Origin: Lachnospiraceae bacterium
GTDB taxonomy: Bacteria > Bacillota > Clostridia > Lachnospirales > Lachnospiraceae
NCBI GenBank assembly: GCA_024403375.1
Contig: JAKSRZ010000007.1
Coordinates: 1-42,549, forward strand
Direction of reading: 5' to 3'
DNA: 42,549 nt
Each line of letters starts with the position of its first letter. The stretch's first letter is position 1. This document shows positions 1 through 8,273 of this stretch, one piece after another. The notes beneath the pieces were generated by a model. The model did not search any database and was not told the origin of the DNA. It saw nothing but the letters and a program-made list of their open reading frames with translations. The position numbers and the translations under genes are program-made.

Positions 1-461
1 TTCTTGGCAAGAATGACTCCGCCCGAATATTTCTGCTCCAGAAAATCATTACCTTTGGCGTTAAAAATATCCTTATAGTGGTGGATTGTCTCCTTCTCAG
101 CCGCTGATGAAACCGCATCCTGTAAGCGTTCCGGAAGTTCTGTGAGTTCAACGTCTTCTTCGATATAGACCTTCGAAAATAGCGGCAGTCTCCTGCTGTC
201 TTTCGAAAGAGGAAGGCGGGAAGAATCGATTTCCCCCGCCTTTCTTATACTGTAGGCCTTAAAGTCACTCAAAGCCTTTTTTGAATCATTTTTATTCAGT
301 TTTTCACTGATACCGAAATCTGCCAGAAAGGAATCATAAACTGCCTTTTCATCCTCTTCCTCCGGAAAGCATACACCAAGAAACTGTCCGCACTGTTCCA
401 GTTCATCCTGCATTCGTGCGGATAATGTCAGCATTTCGGTTATAGTACTAAGCTTATTCAT
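1..461 (-). CDS. Unrecognised protein, N-terminal 153 residues (3' end beyond window)
   Basis: An open frame runs from an ATG at 461-459 to the left edge without a stop, so the gene is cut by the window. The start follows directly on the TAA of the upstream histidine kinase (TAAATG), which implies translational coupling. The visible part begins MNKLSTITEMLTLSARMQ, is acidic and Lys-rich, and shows no signal peptide, membrane helix or familiar motif. Codon use resembles its neighbours. It is the last visible gene of the XRE / membrane protein / hybrid kinase operon, so it may act with the kinase, but this is inference from position only. I do not recognise the family. Confidence 0.75.
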   Translation of the reverse strand, partial: MNKLSTITEMLTLSARMQDELEQCGQFLGVCFPEEEDEKAVYDSFLADFGISEKLNKNDSKKALSDFKAYSIRKAGEIDSSRLPLSKDSRRLPLFSKVYIEEDVELTELPERLQDAVSSAAEKETIHHYKDIFNAKGNDFLEQKYSGGVILAK

Positions 462-2102
462 TTATTTCAGATAATCCCCTGTAAACAGCTGAGAGTCAGG
501 ATGTCCGATTCTCTTTGAATCATATAACTTTTTCTGTTTTGTTATTACTTCGTAAAGTCTGTCTACGTCAATAGGCTTTGCAAGATGGTCGTTCATTCCT
601 GCATCCTTAACTGCCTTAATGTCTTCCACATAGGTATTTGCAGAAAGTGCCACAATGGGAACAAGTCTTGCGTCGAGTCTTGTAAGATTTCTGATGGCCT
701 TCGTTGCTTCGATACCGTCCATCTCAGGCATACGGATGTCCATAAGAACCAGATCATATGTAAAGGGAGCGGAATCACCGAATTTATCAAGGGCAATTTT
801 TCCGTTCTCCGCAGTATCTACCACAACGCCCCAGTTTTCCAGAATATACTTGGCGATTTCCATGTTGAGTTCGTTATCCTCAACAAGGAGCATTCTGGCA
901 CCTTCAATGCCTTCATGAATGGAGCCTATTCTCAGTTCATCATCACCCTTCTTTTCCGGGTCGATAAGGAAGTTCATTGAGAAAGTAACAACTGAACCAA
1001 CACCAACTTCACTTTCGATGTTGATTTTGCCTCCCATCATTTCAAGAATCTTCTTTACTACGGAAAGGCCGAGGCCGGTTCCTGTATAGTGTGAGCGTGC
1101 CCCGTTATCAGCCTGTACAAAGGGGTCAAATACTTTTGTAATAAGGTCTTTGCTGATGCCCACGCCTGTATCTGTTACAATGAATTCAAAGGTAACATAC
1201 TGGCTTTCTACCTGCTTCTCGTAAACCTCCATAGTTACCTGGCCCTGTTCCTTATTGAACTTGATGGCGTTATTTAAGATATTTGTTATTACACGTCTTG
1301 TATAAAGTTCACAGCCGATTATGTTTGCATTACTGAGCGGATCCATGCTGAGGTTGATGGTAATGTCACGCTCCGCAGCCTGGCCGGAAGCCAAAGTATA
1401 GCAGTCTCTGACAACGTCTTCCATGTTGAAAGCGTCCTTTGTCAGTTCGAATTCACCGTTTTCCAGCTTGGACATATCCAGTATTTCATCAATCAACACC
1501 AGAAGATGGCTTGTGCTGACGTCGATTTTGGTAATACAGTCATCTATTCTTGCCTTGTCATCAGGATTTTTCTTAATAATTTCAACCATGCCTCTGATGG
1601 CGTTCATAGGAGTTCTTATATCATGAGACATTCTTGAGAGGAAGTCTGTCTTTGCCGAATTTGCTTCAATAGCCTCGTTAATCTTGTTCTTCAGTCTCTC
1701 GGTCATCTCACTGATCATGTTTGTTACGATACCGATTTCGTCTGTAGCATCAGTTTTGGGAATTCCTGCAAGGTCATCATTTGCCACTGCTTCTGCCTGT
1801 CTTGTAAGAAGCTTGATTCTGCCGGAAAGTCCTCCTGTAAGGCTGAAGGCCAGAGCCATTGTCAAAGCAAACAATACCACCGCAATAACATAGCAGGAAA
1901 CATATGCAGGAGTAAAATACTCGGAAATGTGCTCAAGTTCCTCCGGGCTGCAGGTCATAGCATACTCAGCCACCTTCTTACTGAGGCTGAATGCGTAAGT
2001 TCCCAGAAAGCCATAGCCTACTAAAAGGAAAACTGCTTCCACAATGAGAATTTTTGTTTTTAGTGACGCTCCTTCATTAAACCATTTTAAGAGTTTTCTC
2101 AT
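462..2102 (-). CDS. Hybrid sensor histidine kinase/response regulator
   Basis: 546-residue membrane sensor kinase that should autophosphorylate on His and pass phosphate to its own receiver domain. Two membrane helices (about 17-39 and 68-88) enclose a short outside loop of about 28 residues, too small for a classical ligand domain. A HAMP linker follows (about 89-143), then HisKA with SHDIRTPMN (His160), HATPase_c with N-box NNAIKFN (277-283), DTGVGI (311-316) and GTGLGL (341-346), and a REC domain with D409, phospho-acceptor D455 (LMDIRMPEMDG) and K509. There is no Hpt domain, so a separate phosphotransfer partner or a purely intramolecular role is likely. It starts 11 nt after the membrane-protein gene and abuts the truncated downstream gene, placing it in one operon with the XRE regulator. 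Confidence 0.93.
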   Translation of the reverse strand: MRKLLKWFNEGASLKTKILIVEAVFLLVGYGFLGTYAFSLSKKVAEYAMTCSPEELEHISEYFTPAYVSCYVIAVVLFALTMALAFSLTGGLSGRIKLLTRQAEAVANDDLAGIPKTDATDEIGIVTNMISEMTERLKNKINEAIEANSAKTDFLSRMSHDIRTPMNAIRGMVEIIKKNPDDKARIDDCITKIDVSTSHLLVLIDEILDMSKLENGEFELTKDAFNMEDVVRDCYTLASGQAAERDITINLSMDPLSNANIIGCELYTRRVITNILNNAIKFNKEQGQVTMEVYEKQVESQYVTFEFIVTDTGVGISKDLITKVFDPFVQADNGARSHYTGTGLGLSVVKKILEMMGGKINIESEVGVGSVVTFSMNFLIDPEKKGDDELRIGSIHEGIEGARMLLVEDNELNMEIAKYILENWGVVVDTAENGKIALDKFGDSAPFTYDLVLMDIRMPEMDGIEATKAIRNLTRLDARLVPIVALSANTYVEDIKAVKDAGMNDHLAKPIDVDRLYEVITKQKKLYDSKRIGHPDSQLFTGDYLK

Positions 2103-2113
2103 TTGAATTCTCC

Positions 2114-2995
2114 TTACTGATTAGAAGACTGATTTATAATTCCTGAAAGTTTAAGCATGTTGATACCAAGTAAAATCATATATCCGGATTCACCGATTAT
2201 CAAAAGGCATCCGGCCCAGTTTCCGATAATCAGGTATGAGAAAATACCTAATGCACCGAAGCCTCCGAGAATAATAGTAAACCAGGCAGCAAAGTTTGAG
2301 ATTTTTCCTCTGATTCTGTTCTCAATGAGTACTGTCTCCAGGCATTTAATGCTGCTATGGAAGCCCCAGTTTCTGAAGATGAACAAGAGCATAAATGCTG
2401 CGGCAAAAAGTCCCACCATAACAAGCACAATCATAACTGCCCCAACAATTCCCGAAGCGGAAGAACTTACAAGCGCCCCTGCCATTGCCCCGATAATGGG
2501 AATCAATATGCAGAATGCTGCGGCAATAATGTAGCCCACAAATCCGATCATATTCATGACTTTAAGAATTTTAAGTCCTGAGGTGCTCATTTTGGGTGCT
2601 TCTGATTTTGCATTTACGTAAATAAGAATAAAGCCGAGAAGTGTCAGAAGCATAGGAATCGCACCGATAAAGGCTCCTAAAAGTGCCATAAGGTTTCCGG
2701 TTCTTCCAAGCATATCAGCCTCATTAAGCATGTCATAGTATTCTGCGGCTGCCTCTGAACCAAGAATTTCTTCAAAGTATTCTCCAAGGTTATAATACAT
2801 CGTACTTCTGCCAATAATGGCACTGGACATCGATGCAACTATTCTTACTCCAAGAAGGATAATCATTGCCAAAACCGAACCGCCGGAAAATATAAATCTT
2901 ACTGCTGCCGCCAGGGGTGATTCACTCCCTTGATTATTATTCATCTGTTCAGGTTCATTATCACCATATCTTAACTGTTTTTCCAAATCGTCCAT
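2114..2995 (-). CDS. Six-helix integral membrane protein, unknown function
   Basis: 293 residues. A hydrophilic Asn/Gln-rich N-terminus of about 28 residues is followed by about six hydrophobic segments (around 31-53, 97-121, 142-170, 176-207, 227-250 and 252-278). The loop after the first helix (about 60-95) is the only sizeable polar stretch. No catalytic motif, transporter signature or lipobox was recognised. The start codon overlaps the stop of the upstream XRE gene by one base (TAATG) and the gene ends 11 nt before the hybrid kinase. The arrangement suggests a membrane partner of the kinase or a target of the regulator; this is inference. Family not recognised. Confidence 0.85.
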   Translation of the reverse strand: MDDLEKQLRYGDNEPEQMNNNQGSESPLAAAVRFIFSGGSVLAMIILLGVRIVASMSSAIIGRSTMYYNLGEYFEEILGSEAAAEYYDMLNEADMLGRTGNLMALLGAFIGAIPMLLTLLGFILIYVNAKSEAPKMSTSGLKILKVMNMIGFVGYIIAAAFCILIPIIGAMAGALVSSSASGIVGAVMIVLVMVGLFAAAFMLLFIFRNWGFHSSIKCLETVLIENRIRGKISNFAAWFTIILGGFGALGIFSYLIIGNWAGCLLIIGESGYMILLGINMLKLSGIINQSSNQ

Positions 2996-3354
2996 TAGTT
3001 GTTTCCTCCTTTACCAATCAACTCAGCCTGTGCCTCAGCGTATCCGATAATCTTGTTTCGGGCCGCCAAGTCACACCCTCTCATAATGCATATAACTTTG
3101 TATTCCTCTGACTGCTTATCCACCGTAATCGTATCGGTCTGCACGAACTTTGGGGATTCGCAAGTTGAAAGCAGTTCGTAGGGACTTACTCCCAGCACCT
3201 CGCAGATAATCATAATCTTATCCGAAGACGGGTTAGTGGCCTTACGTTTCCAGTCGCACACGGTACTTTCCGAAATCCCGGTAAGTGCCGAAAACTCCTT
3301 TTGTTTTATGCCTCTTTCTTTAAGCAGTCTGAATATATTTTCACTTATAGTCAT
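2995..3354 (-). CDS. XRE-family HTH transcriptional regulator
   Basis: 119 residues from the ATG at 3354, preceded by GGAAGGTG with a 6-nt spacer; an in-frame GTG at 3363 is part of that ribosome binding site and is less likely. Residues 1-60 form a typical XRE/Cro helix-turn-helix (KQKEFSALTGISESTVCDWK, then PSSDKIMIICEVLGVSPYELL). Residues 60-119 are a short polar tail of unknown role, with no peptidase domain. It is first in the operon, overlapping the membrane protein by one base, and sits divergently from the propeller gene at 3506, so it may regulate its own operon and the divergent one. Confidence 0.9.
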   Translation of the reverse strand: MTISENIFRLLKERGIKQKEFSALTGISESTVCDWKRKATNPSSDKIMIICEVLGVSPYELLSTCESPKFVQTDTITVDKQSEEYKVICIMRGCDLAARNKIIGYAEAQAELIGKGGNN

Positions 3355-3395
3355 AGTTAACACCTTCCTATATCACGAAAAAATCCGACTATACG

Positions 3396-3424
3396 AATAT
3401 AACAATTATCACAGTCAAAGTCAA
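3396..3424 (-). promoter_or_regulatory. Predicted sigma-A promoter of the XRE-membrane protein-kinase operon
   Basis: On the minus strand TTGACT (3424-3419), a 17-bp spacer and TATATT (3401-3396) match the sigma-A consensus closely. Transcription would begin near 3389, about 35 nt before the XRE start codon. Confidence 0.65.
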
Positions 3425-3445
3425 TATTTGCGGGGGCTCGTACCC

Positions 3446-3473
3446 TTGCTTTATTGCCACAATATGCTATACT
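3446..3473 (+). promoter_or_regulatory. Predicted promoter of the propeller gene
   Basis: TATACT at 3468-3473 carries an extended TG-N element (TGCTATACT). A weak -35 (TTGCTT, 3446-3451) lies 16 bp upstream. Start would be near 3480, giving a leader of about 25 nt that carries GGAG at 3493-3496. Confidence 0.5.
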
Positions 3474-3505
3474 TTACATAATTTTTAGATATGGAGAACA
3501 AAAAT

Positions 3506-4612
3506 ATGGAAATTGTTAAAATATCACCTTTTGAAGGTTGCTCTCTTTTGGGCATGAACGGTGGTTGTCCCGAAAGTCCGGACGGAAAAAGAATGATTTA
3601 TGCCATCAAGGATAATCTTCTTGATCAGGAAACAAAAATGATTCTTTGCAACACTGATTTGACTGACCACAGAGAGCTTTGCACCATTAAGTGCGGCAAT
3701 CATAACGGGCCTTCCGCTACCTTTATCGACAACAGCCTTGTTGTTTTCAGAGACGGTTCTGAAGGTATCGGAACATTTATCATAATGGATGTGGATACTT
3801 TGGAAATAAAGTACAAGATTCGTGCCAAAGAAAGCCATTGTGCTGAAAGCGGCAAGTATCCCTTCTCCGTAGATGCTAAGTTCATGGGTAAAAACCCGGA
3901 ACATCCTGAAATTGACACCTGCGGAATCTACATTCTGGATGTATACACAGGAAAGATTACTTTGGTAATGACCGAGGATGAAATTAAGCAGATGGTAAGC
4001 GATGCGGGATATACTGCTCTTCCCAATGTAGGTGCCGTAAGCCACGTTCAGCTTAATCCTTCCGGAACAAGCGTAATGATGCGTCTCGGTGTGCCTGAAT
4101 GTCCCGTTTTCGGTGCTCTTGGATGTAAGGACCTTTTAACAGGAAAATACCACATCATTCCCGACAAGCCCGTTCATCAGTTGTGGTACGATGATGACAC
4201 CTACATGGCCACAAGGCAGTTTAATCATTACGAAACCGTTGACGGCCATGAAACAAATATTATCGAATGCGAAACAAGCTATCTCGCCCGTTTCACAAAG
4301 GACGGCCAGGAACTGGAGGTGCTTGGCGGTGTGGCTAACCATATGGACGGAAGCCCGGACCGTGAATACTTCACAGGAGACAGATGCTATCCCGGCTATG
4401 CTACAGACATTTATCTTTACAAAAAGGGAAGCAAAGAACCGATTCTTACAATCCCCATTCCTCAGAATGAGGATACTGTCTGGGTCAGAAAAGTTCATGC
4501 AAATCCCTCCTTCTCCAAGGACGGAAAACGTATATATTTCAACCGCCCCGACGAATTCGGAGGAAGCAACGCATATTTCGTAGATATAAGTGCTTTTCTT
4601 GATAAAAAATAA
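3506..4612 (+). CDS. Beta-propeller protein of the TolB/oligogalacturonate-lyase-like type
   Basis: 368 residues from the ATG at 3506, chosen because GGAG at 3493-3496 lies 9 nt before it; the upstream in-frame ATG at 3491 would overlap that site and has no good SD. Repeated PD40/WD40-like elements are visible (SPDGKRMIYA near the N-terminus, NPSGTSVMM, SPDREYF, and FSKDGKRIYFNRP near the C-terminus), as in seven-bladed propellers. The scattered conserved-looking His residues (VSHVQL, FNHYE, NHMDG, KVHANPS) recall the cytoplasmic oligogalacturonate lyase family, where His residues hold Mn2+. No signal peptide is seen, so it is probably cytoplasmic. It lies 65 nt upstream of galM, consistent with use of plant-derived sugars. 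Exact activity is uncertain. Confidence 0.75.
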   Translation: MEIVKISPFEGCSLLGMNGGCPESPDGKRMIYAIKDNLLDQETKMILCNTDLTDHRELCTIKCGNHNGPSATFIDNSLVVFRDGSEGIGTFIIMDVDTLEIKYKIRAKESHCAESGKYPFSVDAKFMGKNPEHPEIDTCGIYILDVYTGKITLVMTEDEIKQMVSDAGYTALPNVGAVSHVQLNPSGTSVMMRLGVPECPVFGALGCKDLLTGKYHIIPDKPVHQLWYDDDTYMATRQFNHYETVDGHETNIIECETSYLARFTKDGQELEVLGGVANHMDGSPDREYFTGDRCYPGYATDIYLYKKGSKEPILTIPIPQNEDTVWVRKVHANPSFSKDGKRIYFNRPDEFGGSNAYFVDISAFLDKK

Positions 4613-4677
4613 GTAGATTTTTTCAAAAAATGATGTACAATCGAATTTAGGCAGTTCATGCCCATAAGGAGGAAAAT

Positions 4678-5739
4678 ATGAAAATCACACAATCCAGTTT
4701 TGGTAAGACAAAGAACGGTGACGAAGCCATCCTTTACACAATTGAAAACAGTAAGGGCATGAAGGTCACTCTTACAAACTACGGTGCAACAATCGTAGGC
4801 ATCTGCACTCCCGACAAGAACGGTAAAGTGGAAGACATCACTCTCGGTTACGATGATGTAAAGGGTTACGACGAAAACGGCACATACTACGGAGCTTTCA
4901 TCGGAAGAAACGGTAACCGTATCGGTGACTGCAAGTTCACTATTAACGGTGTTGAATATACTCTTGACAACAATGACAACGGAAATAACCTTCACGGTGG
5001 TTTTAAGGGCTACAACAACTTCATGTACGAAGCAGAAGTTTTTGAAGAGGAAGATGAAATCGCAGTTGTATTCTCCCGTCTCAGCCCCGATATGGAGCAG
5101 GGTTTCCCCGGAAATCTTGACGTTGAAGTATCCTACGCTCTTTCAGAGGAGAACGAGCTTGTAATCGAGTATCACGGCGTTTCCGATAAGGATACAGTTG
5201 TTAACCTTACAAACCACACATTCTTCAATCTGTCCGGCCAAGCTTCCGGCTCCATCCTTGACACAGTAATGTGGATTGACGCTGACAACTTCACTCCTAC
5301 CAATGACAAGCTTATCCCTACAGGCGAGATTCGTCCCGTAGAAGGCACTCCTATGGATTTCCGTACACCTACAGTTATCGGTGACAGAATCGAAGCTGAT
5401 TACGAGCCCTTAAAGCAGGCAGGCGGCTATGATCACAACTACTGCTTAAATAATTCCGGCGAAGATTGCGAACTGGTTTGTTCCGCATATGACAAGAAGT
5501 CCGGCCGTAAGCTCGAAGTATTCACAGACCTTCCCGGAATGCAGCTTTATGTTGGTAACTTCATCGATGGTAAGGTTGCCGGCAAGGGTGGCTATGTATA
5601 CAAGAAGCGTGAAGGCTTCTGTCTTGAAACTCAGTACTATCCTGACTCCTGCAACGAGAAGCCTTTCTTCAAGTCTTCCGTTCTGAAGGCCGGTGAAGAG
5701 TACGATACAGTTACAATTTACAAGTTCTCAGTTGAATAA
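4678..5739 (+). CDS. galM: Aldose 1-epimerase (mutarotase)
   Basis: 353 residues, the usual length. It interconverts alpha and beta anomers of galactose, glucose or related aldoses, feeding sugars into the Leloir pathway. Family motifs are present: GNNLHGG with the substrate-contacting His, the VNLTNHTFFNLSG block containing the catalytic His, GGYDHNY, and MQLYVGNF, with a Glu near the C-terminus (REGFCLETQYYPDS) as catalytic base. No signal peptide, so cytoplasmic. AAGGAGGA precedes the ATG. It follows the propeller gene by 65 nt and probably shares its transcript; a strong terminator follows directly. Confidence 0.95.
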   Translation: MKITQSSFGKTKNGDEAILYTIENSKGMKVTLTNYGATIVGICTPDKNGKVEDITLGYDDVKGYDENGTYYGAFIGRNGNRIGDCKFTINGVEYTLDNNDNGNNLHGGFKGYNNFMYEAEVFEEEDEIAVVFSRLSPDMEQGFPGNLDVEVSYALSEENELVIEYHGVSDKDTVVNLTNHTFFNLSGQASGSILDTVMWIDADNFTPTNDKLIPTGEIRPVEGTPMDFRTPTVIGDRIEADYEPLKQAGGYDHNYCLNNSGEDCELVCSAYDKKSGRKLEVFTDLPGMQLYVGNFIDGKVAGKGGYVYKKREGFCLETQYYPDSCNEKPFFKSSVLKAGEEYDTVTIYKFSVE

Positions 5740-5750
5740 AAAGCAAAGCA

Positions 5751-5780
5751 AGCCTCGCACTCGATGCGGGGCTTTTTATT
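5751..5780 (+). terminator. Rho-independent terminator after galM
   Basis: Nine-base-pair stem AGCCTCGCA (5751-5759) with TGCGGGGCT (5765-5773), including one G-U pair, loop CTCGA, followed by TTTTATT. It starts 11 nt after the galM stop. Confidence 0.9.
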
Positions 5781-5784
5781 ATGC

Positions 5785-5814
5785 AAAAAGTGCACAGCCG
5801 AAACTGTGCACTTT
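5785..5814 (-). terminator. Rho-independent terminator after upp
   Basis: Perfect 11-bp stem AAAGTGCACAG (5787-5797) with CTGTGCACTTT (5804-5814) and a 6-nt loop. Read on the minus strand the stem ends in CACTTTTTG. The galM and upp terminators are back to back between convergent genes. Confidence 0.85.
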
Positions 5815-5830
5815 AATTATTATTGATATA

Positions 5831-6460
5831 CTATTTTGTGCCGTAAATTCTGTCGCCTGCATCTCCGAGACCGGGAAGAATGTATCCGTTCTCGTTAAGC
5901 TTTTCATCAAGGGCTCCGATGAAAATGTTTACGTCAGGATGAGCTGCCTGGAGCTTCTCAACACCTTCGGGTGCAGCAATGAGGCAAAGGAAACGAATCT
6001 TATTGATTCCACGTCTCTTTAAGAGTTCAATGGCAGCGATTGCCGATCCGCCTGTAGCAAGCATAGGGTCAACAACGAATACTTCTCTTTCTGTAATGTC
6101 CTGAGGGAGCTTGCAGAAATACTCATGAGGCTCAAGTGTCTCTTCGTCTCTGTAAAGACCAATGTGGCCAACCTTTGCGTTGGGTGTAAGCTGAAGTACG
6201 CCTTCTGCCATCTGCATACCTGCACGAAGAATAGGAACTACGCAAAGCTTCTTGCCTTCGATTTCCTTAACAGTTGTCTTAACAAGGGGTGTCTCAATCT
6301 CCTTATCAGCAAGTGGAAGATTTCTGGATGCTTCATAGTAGATAAGCATTGCCACTTCCGAAACAAGAGCTCTGAACTCTTTTGTGGAAGTTTCCTTCAT
6401 ACGCATAATGCCGATTTTGTGCTGGATAAGCGGATGATCCATGATGTAAGTTTTTGACAT
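5831..6460 (-). CDS. upp: Uracil phosphoribosyltransferase
   Basis: 209 residues from the ATG at 6460, which has GAGGAGGC upstream; a longer in-frame reading to 6610 lacks a ribosome site and family support. The enzyme makes UMP from uracil and PRPP in pyrimidine salvage. The PRPP loop is [11 protein letters not shown] and the C-terminal uracil-binding block is [14 protein letters not shown], both typical of the family. It is a cytoplasmic single-gene unit with its own extended -10 promoter and terminator. Nothing in the leader looks like a PyrR attenuator. Confidence 0.97.
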   Translation of the reverse strand: MSKTYIMDHPLIQHKIGIMRMKETSTKEFRALVSEVAMLIYYEASRNLPLADKEIETPLVKTTVKEIEGKKLCVVPILRAGMQMAEGVLQLTPNAKVGHIGLYRDEETLEPHEYFCKLPQDITEREVFVVDPMLATGGSAIAAIELLKRRGINKIRFLCLIAAPEGVEKLQAAHPDVNIFIGALDEKLNENGYILPGLGDAGDRIYGTK

Positions 6461-6505
6461 GATTTTGCCTCCTCGACCGTATATCGATATTAAATTTCTC
6501 GTAAG

Positions 6506-6511
6506 AGTATA
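6506..6511 (-). promoter_or_regulatory. Predicted extended -10 promoter of upp
   Basis: TATACT (6511-6506 on the minus strand) preceded by TG-N (TGCTATACT) and no clear -35. Start would fall near 6499, leaving a leader of about 39 nt. Confidence 0.5.
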
Positions 6512-6624
6512 GCACACCACAAAATAAAATGAAACCCTAAAGTTTCCCTTTGCCACATTCATGTTTTTCAATTGTATTTTGACTGACATTTGAAAATCAT
6601 CATATATCACCCAAGGAGGATACT

Positions 6625-6792
6625 ATGGAAAACTTTAACTTCTATTCACCGACATTTTTTGCTTTTGGAAAAGACCGAGAGCAGGATTGCGGAAGCAATC
6701 TACCGTCTTATGGTTTAATAAGATTTACCGAGAAAAAGAGTCCGAAACTTAAGTTCCGGACTCTTTCTTACTTCTCATTGGTATTACAATAA
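6625..6792 (+). pseudogene. 5' remnant of an iron-containing alcohol dehydrogenase gene
   Basis: A 55-codon frame starts at an ATG preceded by a near-perfect AAGGAGGA (6613-6620). The first 20 or so residues (MENFNFYSPTFFAFGKDRE) look like the N-terminus of iron-containing (group III) alcohol dehydrogenases, which begin with a NFxFYxPTxxxFGK-type strand. After about residue 23 the similarity stops and the frame runs through the arms of a hairpin (6734-6767) to a stop. The rest of the gene (normally about 380 residues) is missing. I read this as the ribosome site and first codons of a deleted gene. A genuine short peptide is possible but less likely. Confidence 0.6.
6734..6767. terminator. Long hairpin, probable bidirectional terminator
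   Basis: AAAGAGTCCG and CGGACTCTTT form a perfect 10-bp outer stem around a self-complementary AACTTAAGTT core. T-rich tracts follow on both strands (TTTCTTACTT on plus, CTTTTTCTC on minus). On the minus strand it can end the cold-shock transcript. Confidence 0.7.
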
Positions 6793-6852
6793 TATCTATT
6801 TCTTTTTATAAATTGCTTTATATATGAAAAAGGTACATTGAATAACTTTTGA

Positions 6853-7053
6853 TTAGCACTTTGTTACGTTTGTAGCCTGAGGTCCCTTAGCGCCTTCTGT
6901 GATTTCGAACTCAACTGCCTGGCCCTCTTCAAGAGACTTGAAGCCTTCCATGTTGAGACCTGAGTAATGAACGAATACGTCCTTACCTTCTTCATCAGAA
7001 ATGAAGCCGTAACCCTTTTGGTTGTTGAACCACTTTACTGTACCCTTATGCAT
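6853..7053 (-). CDS. csp: Cold-shock protein, single CSD domain
   Basis: 66 residues, the standard CspA/CspB size. It is a single OB-fold that binds single-stranded RNA/DNA and keeps mRNA unstructured. RNP1 is KGYGFI, RNP2 is VFVHY, and the aromatic patch W8/F9 (VKWFN) is intact. GGAGGA stands 8 nt before the ATG. A consensus promoter gives a short leader of about 50 nt, shorter than the roughly 160-nt leader of E. coli cspA, so strong cold-induction by a long thermosensor leader is not evident. Confidence 0.97.
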   Translation of the reverse strand: MHKGTVKWFNNQKGYGFISDEEGKDVFVHYSGLNMEGFKSLEEGQAVEFEITEGAKGPQATNVTKC

Positions 7054-7110
7054 TTTTGAAATCCTCCAAAAAATATAAATCTCCGTGGAACTCTTATGTC
7101 CACAAGGTTG

Positions 7111-7139
7111 ATAGTAGCATTATTCAGATACAATGTCAA
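7111..7139 (-). promoter_or_regulatory. Predicted sigma-A promoter of the cold-shock gene
   Basis: TTGACA (7139-7134), 17-bp spacer, TACTAT (7116-7111) on the minus strand. The -35 is a perfect consensus. Start near 7104. Confidence 0.8.
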
Positions 7140-7179
7140 ACTTTTTCTGCGTTATAAAATTAACATTTCATAAAAAGAG

Positions 7180-7237
7180 ATCGAGACTGCTGTCGCAGTT
7201 TCCCTCACGCTAAAGTGTGAGGGCAGTAAAAAACTGC
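7180..7237 (-). terminator. Terminator-like hairpin cluster after the 2-hydroxyacid dehydrogenase
   Basis: Directly after the stop come GCAGT/ACTGC arms, a 7-bp stem CCCTCAC/GTGAGGG around an 8-nt loop (7202-7223), and a second ACTGC/GCAGT stem (7187-7200). Read on the minus strand the series ends in CTCTTTTTATG. Confidence 0.6.
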
Positions 7238-8173
7238 TTACCGCACTGCGGATGTTCTGATATTCTCAAAAACTGCATCTACACAGCGTTGACGAGCCTC
7301 CACTGTAGCCCATGCAATGTGAGGTGTAATAAGCAATTTTTTGGAGTCCTTTATCTTAATAAGGGGATTATCCTTTGCCATAGGCTCAACAGTAAGAACA
7401 TCCAACGCAGCGCCTGCGATAACGTCATTCACCAGTGCTTCATACATGTCTTCCTGGTTAACGATTGGACCACGTCCCATATTGATTAAATATGCACTCT
7501 TCTTGCATTTTTTAAGTGTTTCTTTGTTAATAAGATTAAGTGTATCATCATTCAGAGGAGCATGAATAGATATTATGTCAGAGGTGGTAAGCAGTTCATC
7601 AAGGCTTACTCGATTGTATCCGGGCTCGTCATGCTTGCCGCTTGTTGAGTAGTACACTGTTTCGCAGCCGAAGGCCTTTGCCACATCGCTTACTCTCTTT
7701 CCGATTTCTCCAAGGCCGATTACGCCCCAACGTTTTCCCTGCATCTCATGGAATTTCTCTGCTATGTGGCAGAAGAAGGGAGCATCTGCATAGGGCTCGG
7801 ACTTGACATATTCGTCAAAGTAGTTGAGCTTTTCGTAAAGGTAAAAGAAGCATGCAAAGGTGTGCTGTACAACTGATTCTGTGGAATAGCTGCGCACGTT
7901 GCGAACATCGATTCCCATTTTGTTGGTATAGTTGAAATCAATGTTGTTTGTTCCTGTGGCTGTAAGGCAGATAAGCTTAAGTTTTTCCAGTCCGCCGATT
8001 GTCTTTTCGTTCATGGGCAGCTTGTTTATTACCACCACATCACAGTCCAGAAGGCGGTCGTGTATTTCCTCCGCTAATGTAAGGGGGTAGGTTGTCACGT
8101 TGCCGAGCTTGGAAAACTGTGCTAAATTAACGTCATCTCCTAATGTGTCCGTTTCCAGAAATACAATGTTCAT
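7238..8173 (-). CDS. D-2-hydroxyacid dehydrogenase, glycerate dehydrogenase-like
   Basis: 311 residues from the ATG at 8173 (AAAGGAGCAAAT upstream); longer in-frame readings lack a ribosome site. It should interconvert a 2-oxoacid such as hydroxypyruvate or glyoxylate and the D-2-hydroxyacid. The Rossmann motif is GLGEIG (153-158). The catalytic triad fits R234 (NMGRGPIV), E263 and H285 (TPHIAWAT), and TATGTNNID (71-79) is the substrate-loop block. The residue after the second Rossmann strand is Ser-Thr-Ser rather than an Asp, which may mean NADPH rather than NADH use (inference). It is a single-gene unit divergent from the small protein at 8274, with a TAAGAC/GTCTTA dyad (8203-8217) in its leader region. 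The substrate cannot be fixed from sequence alone. Confidence 0.9.
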   Translation of the reverse strand: MNIVFLETDTLGDDVNLAQFSKLGNVTTYPLTLAEEIHDRLLDCDVVVINKLPMNEKTIGGLEKLKLICLTATGTNNIDFNYTNKMGIDVRNVRSYSTESVVQHTFACFFYLYEKLNYFDEYVKSEPYADAPFFCHIAEKFHEMQGKRWGVIGLGEIGKRVSDVAKAFGCETVYYSTSGKHDEPGYNRVSLDELLTTSDIISIHAPLNDDTLNLINKETLKKCKKSAYLINMGRGPIVNQEDMYEALVNDVIAGAALDVLTVEPMAKDNPLIKIKDSKKLLITPHIAWATVEARQRCVDAVFENIRTSAVR

Positions 8174-8273
8174 ATTTGCTCCTTTATTATTAATTTGTTT
8201 AATAAGACTCTGTCTTAAGATATTCGTCCCTGCTCCCGATATACTAATCAGTTTATTTGAAACGAGGTGCCTT

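Noticed and set aside
6579..6608. TTGACT-N18-TATATC as a promoter for the alcohol dehydrogenase remnant
   Set aside because: Transcription would start inside the ribosome binding site at 6613-6620, so the arrangement is not functional as drawn.
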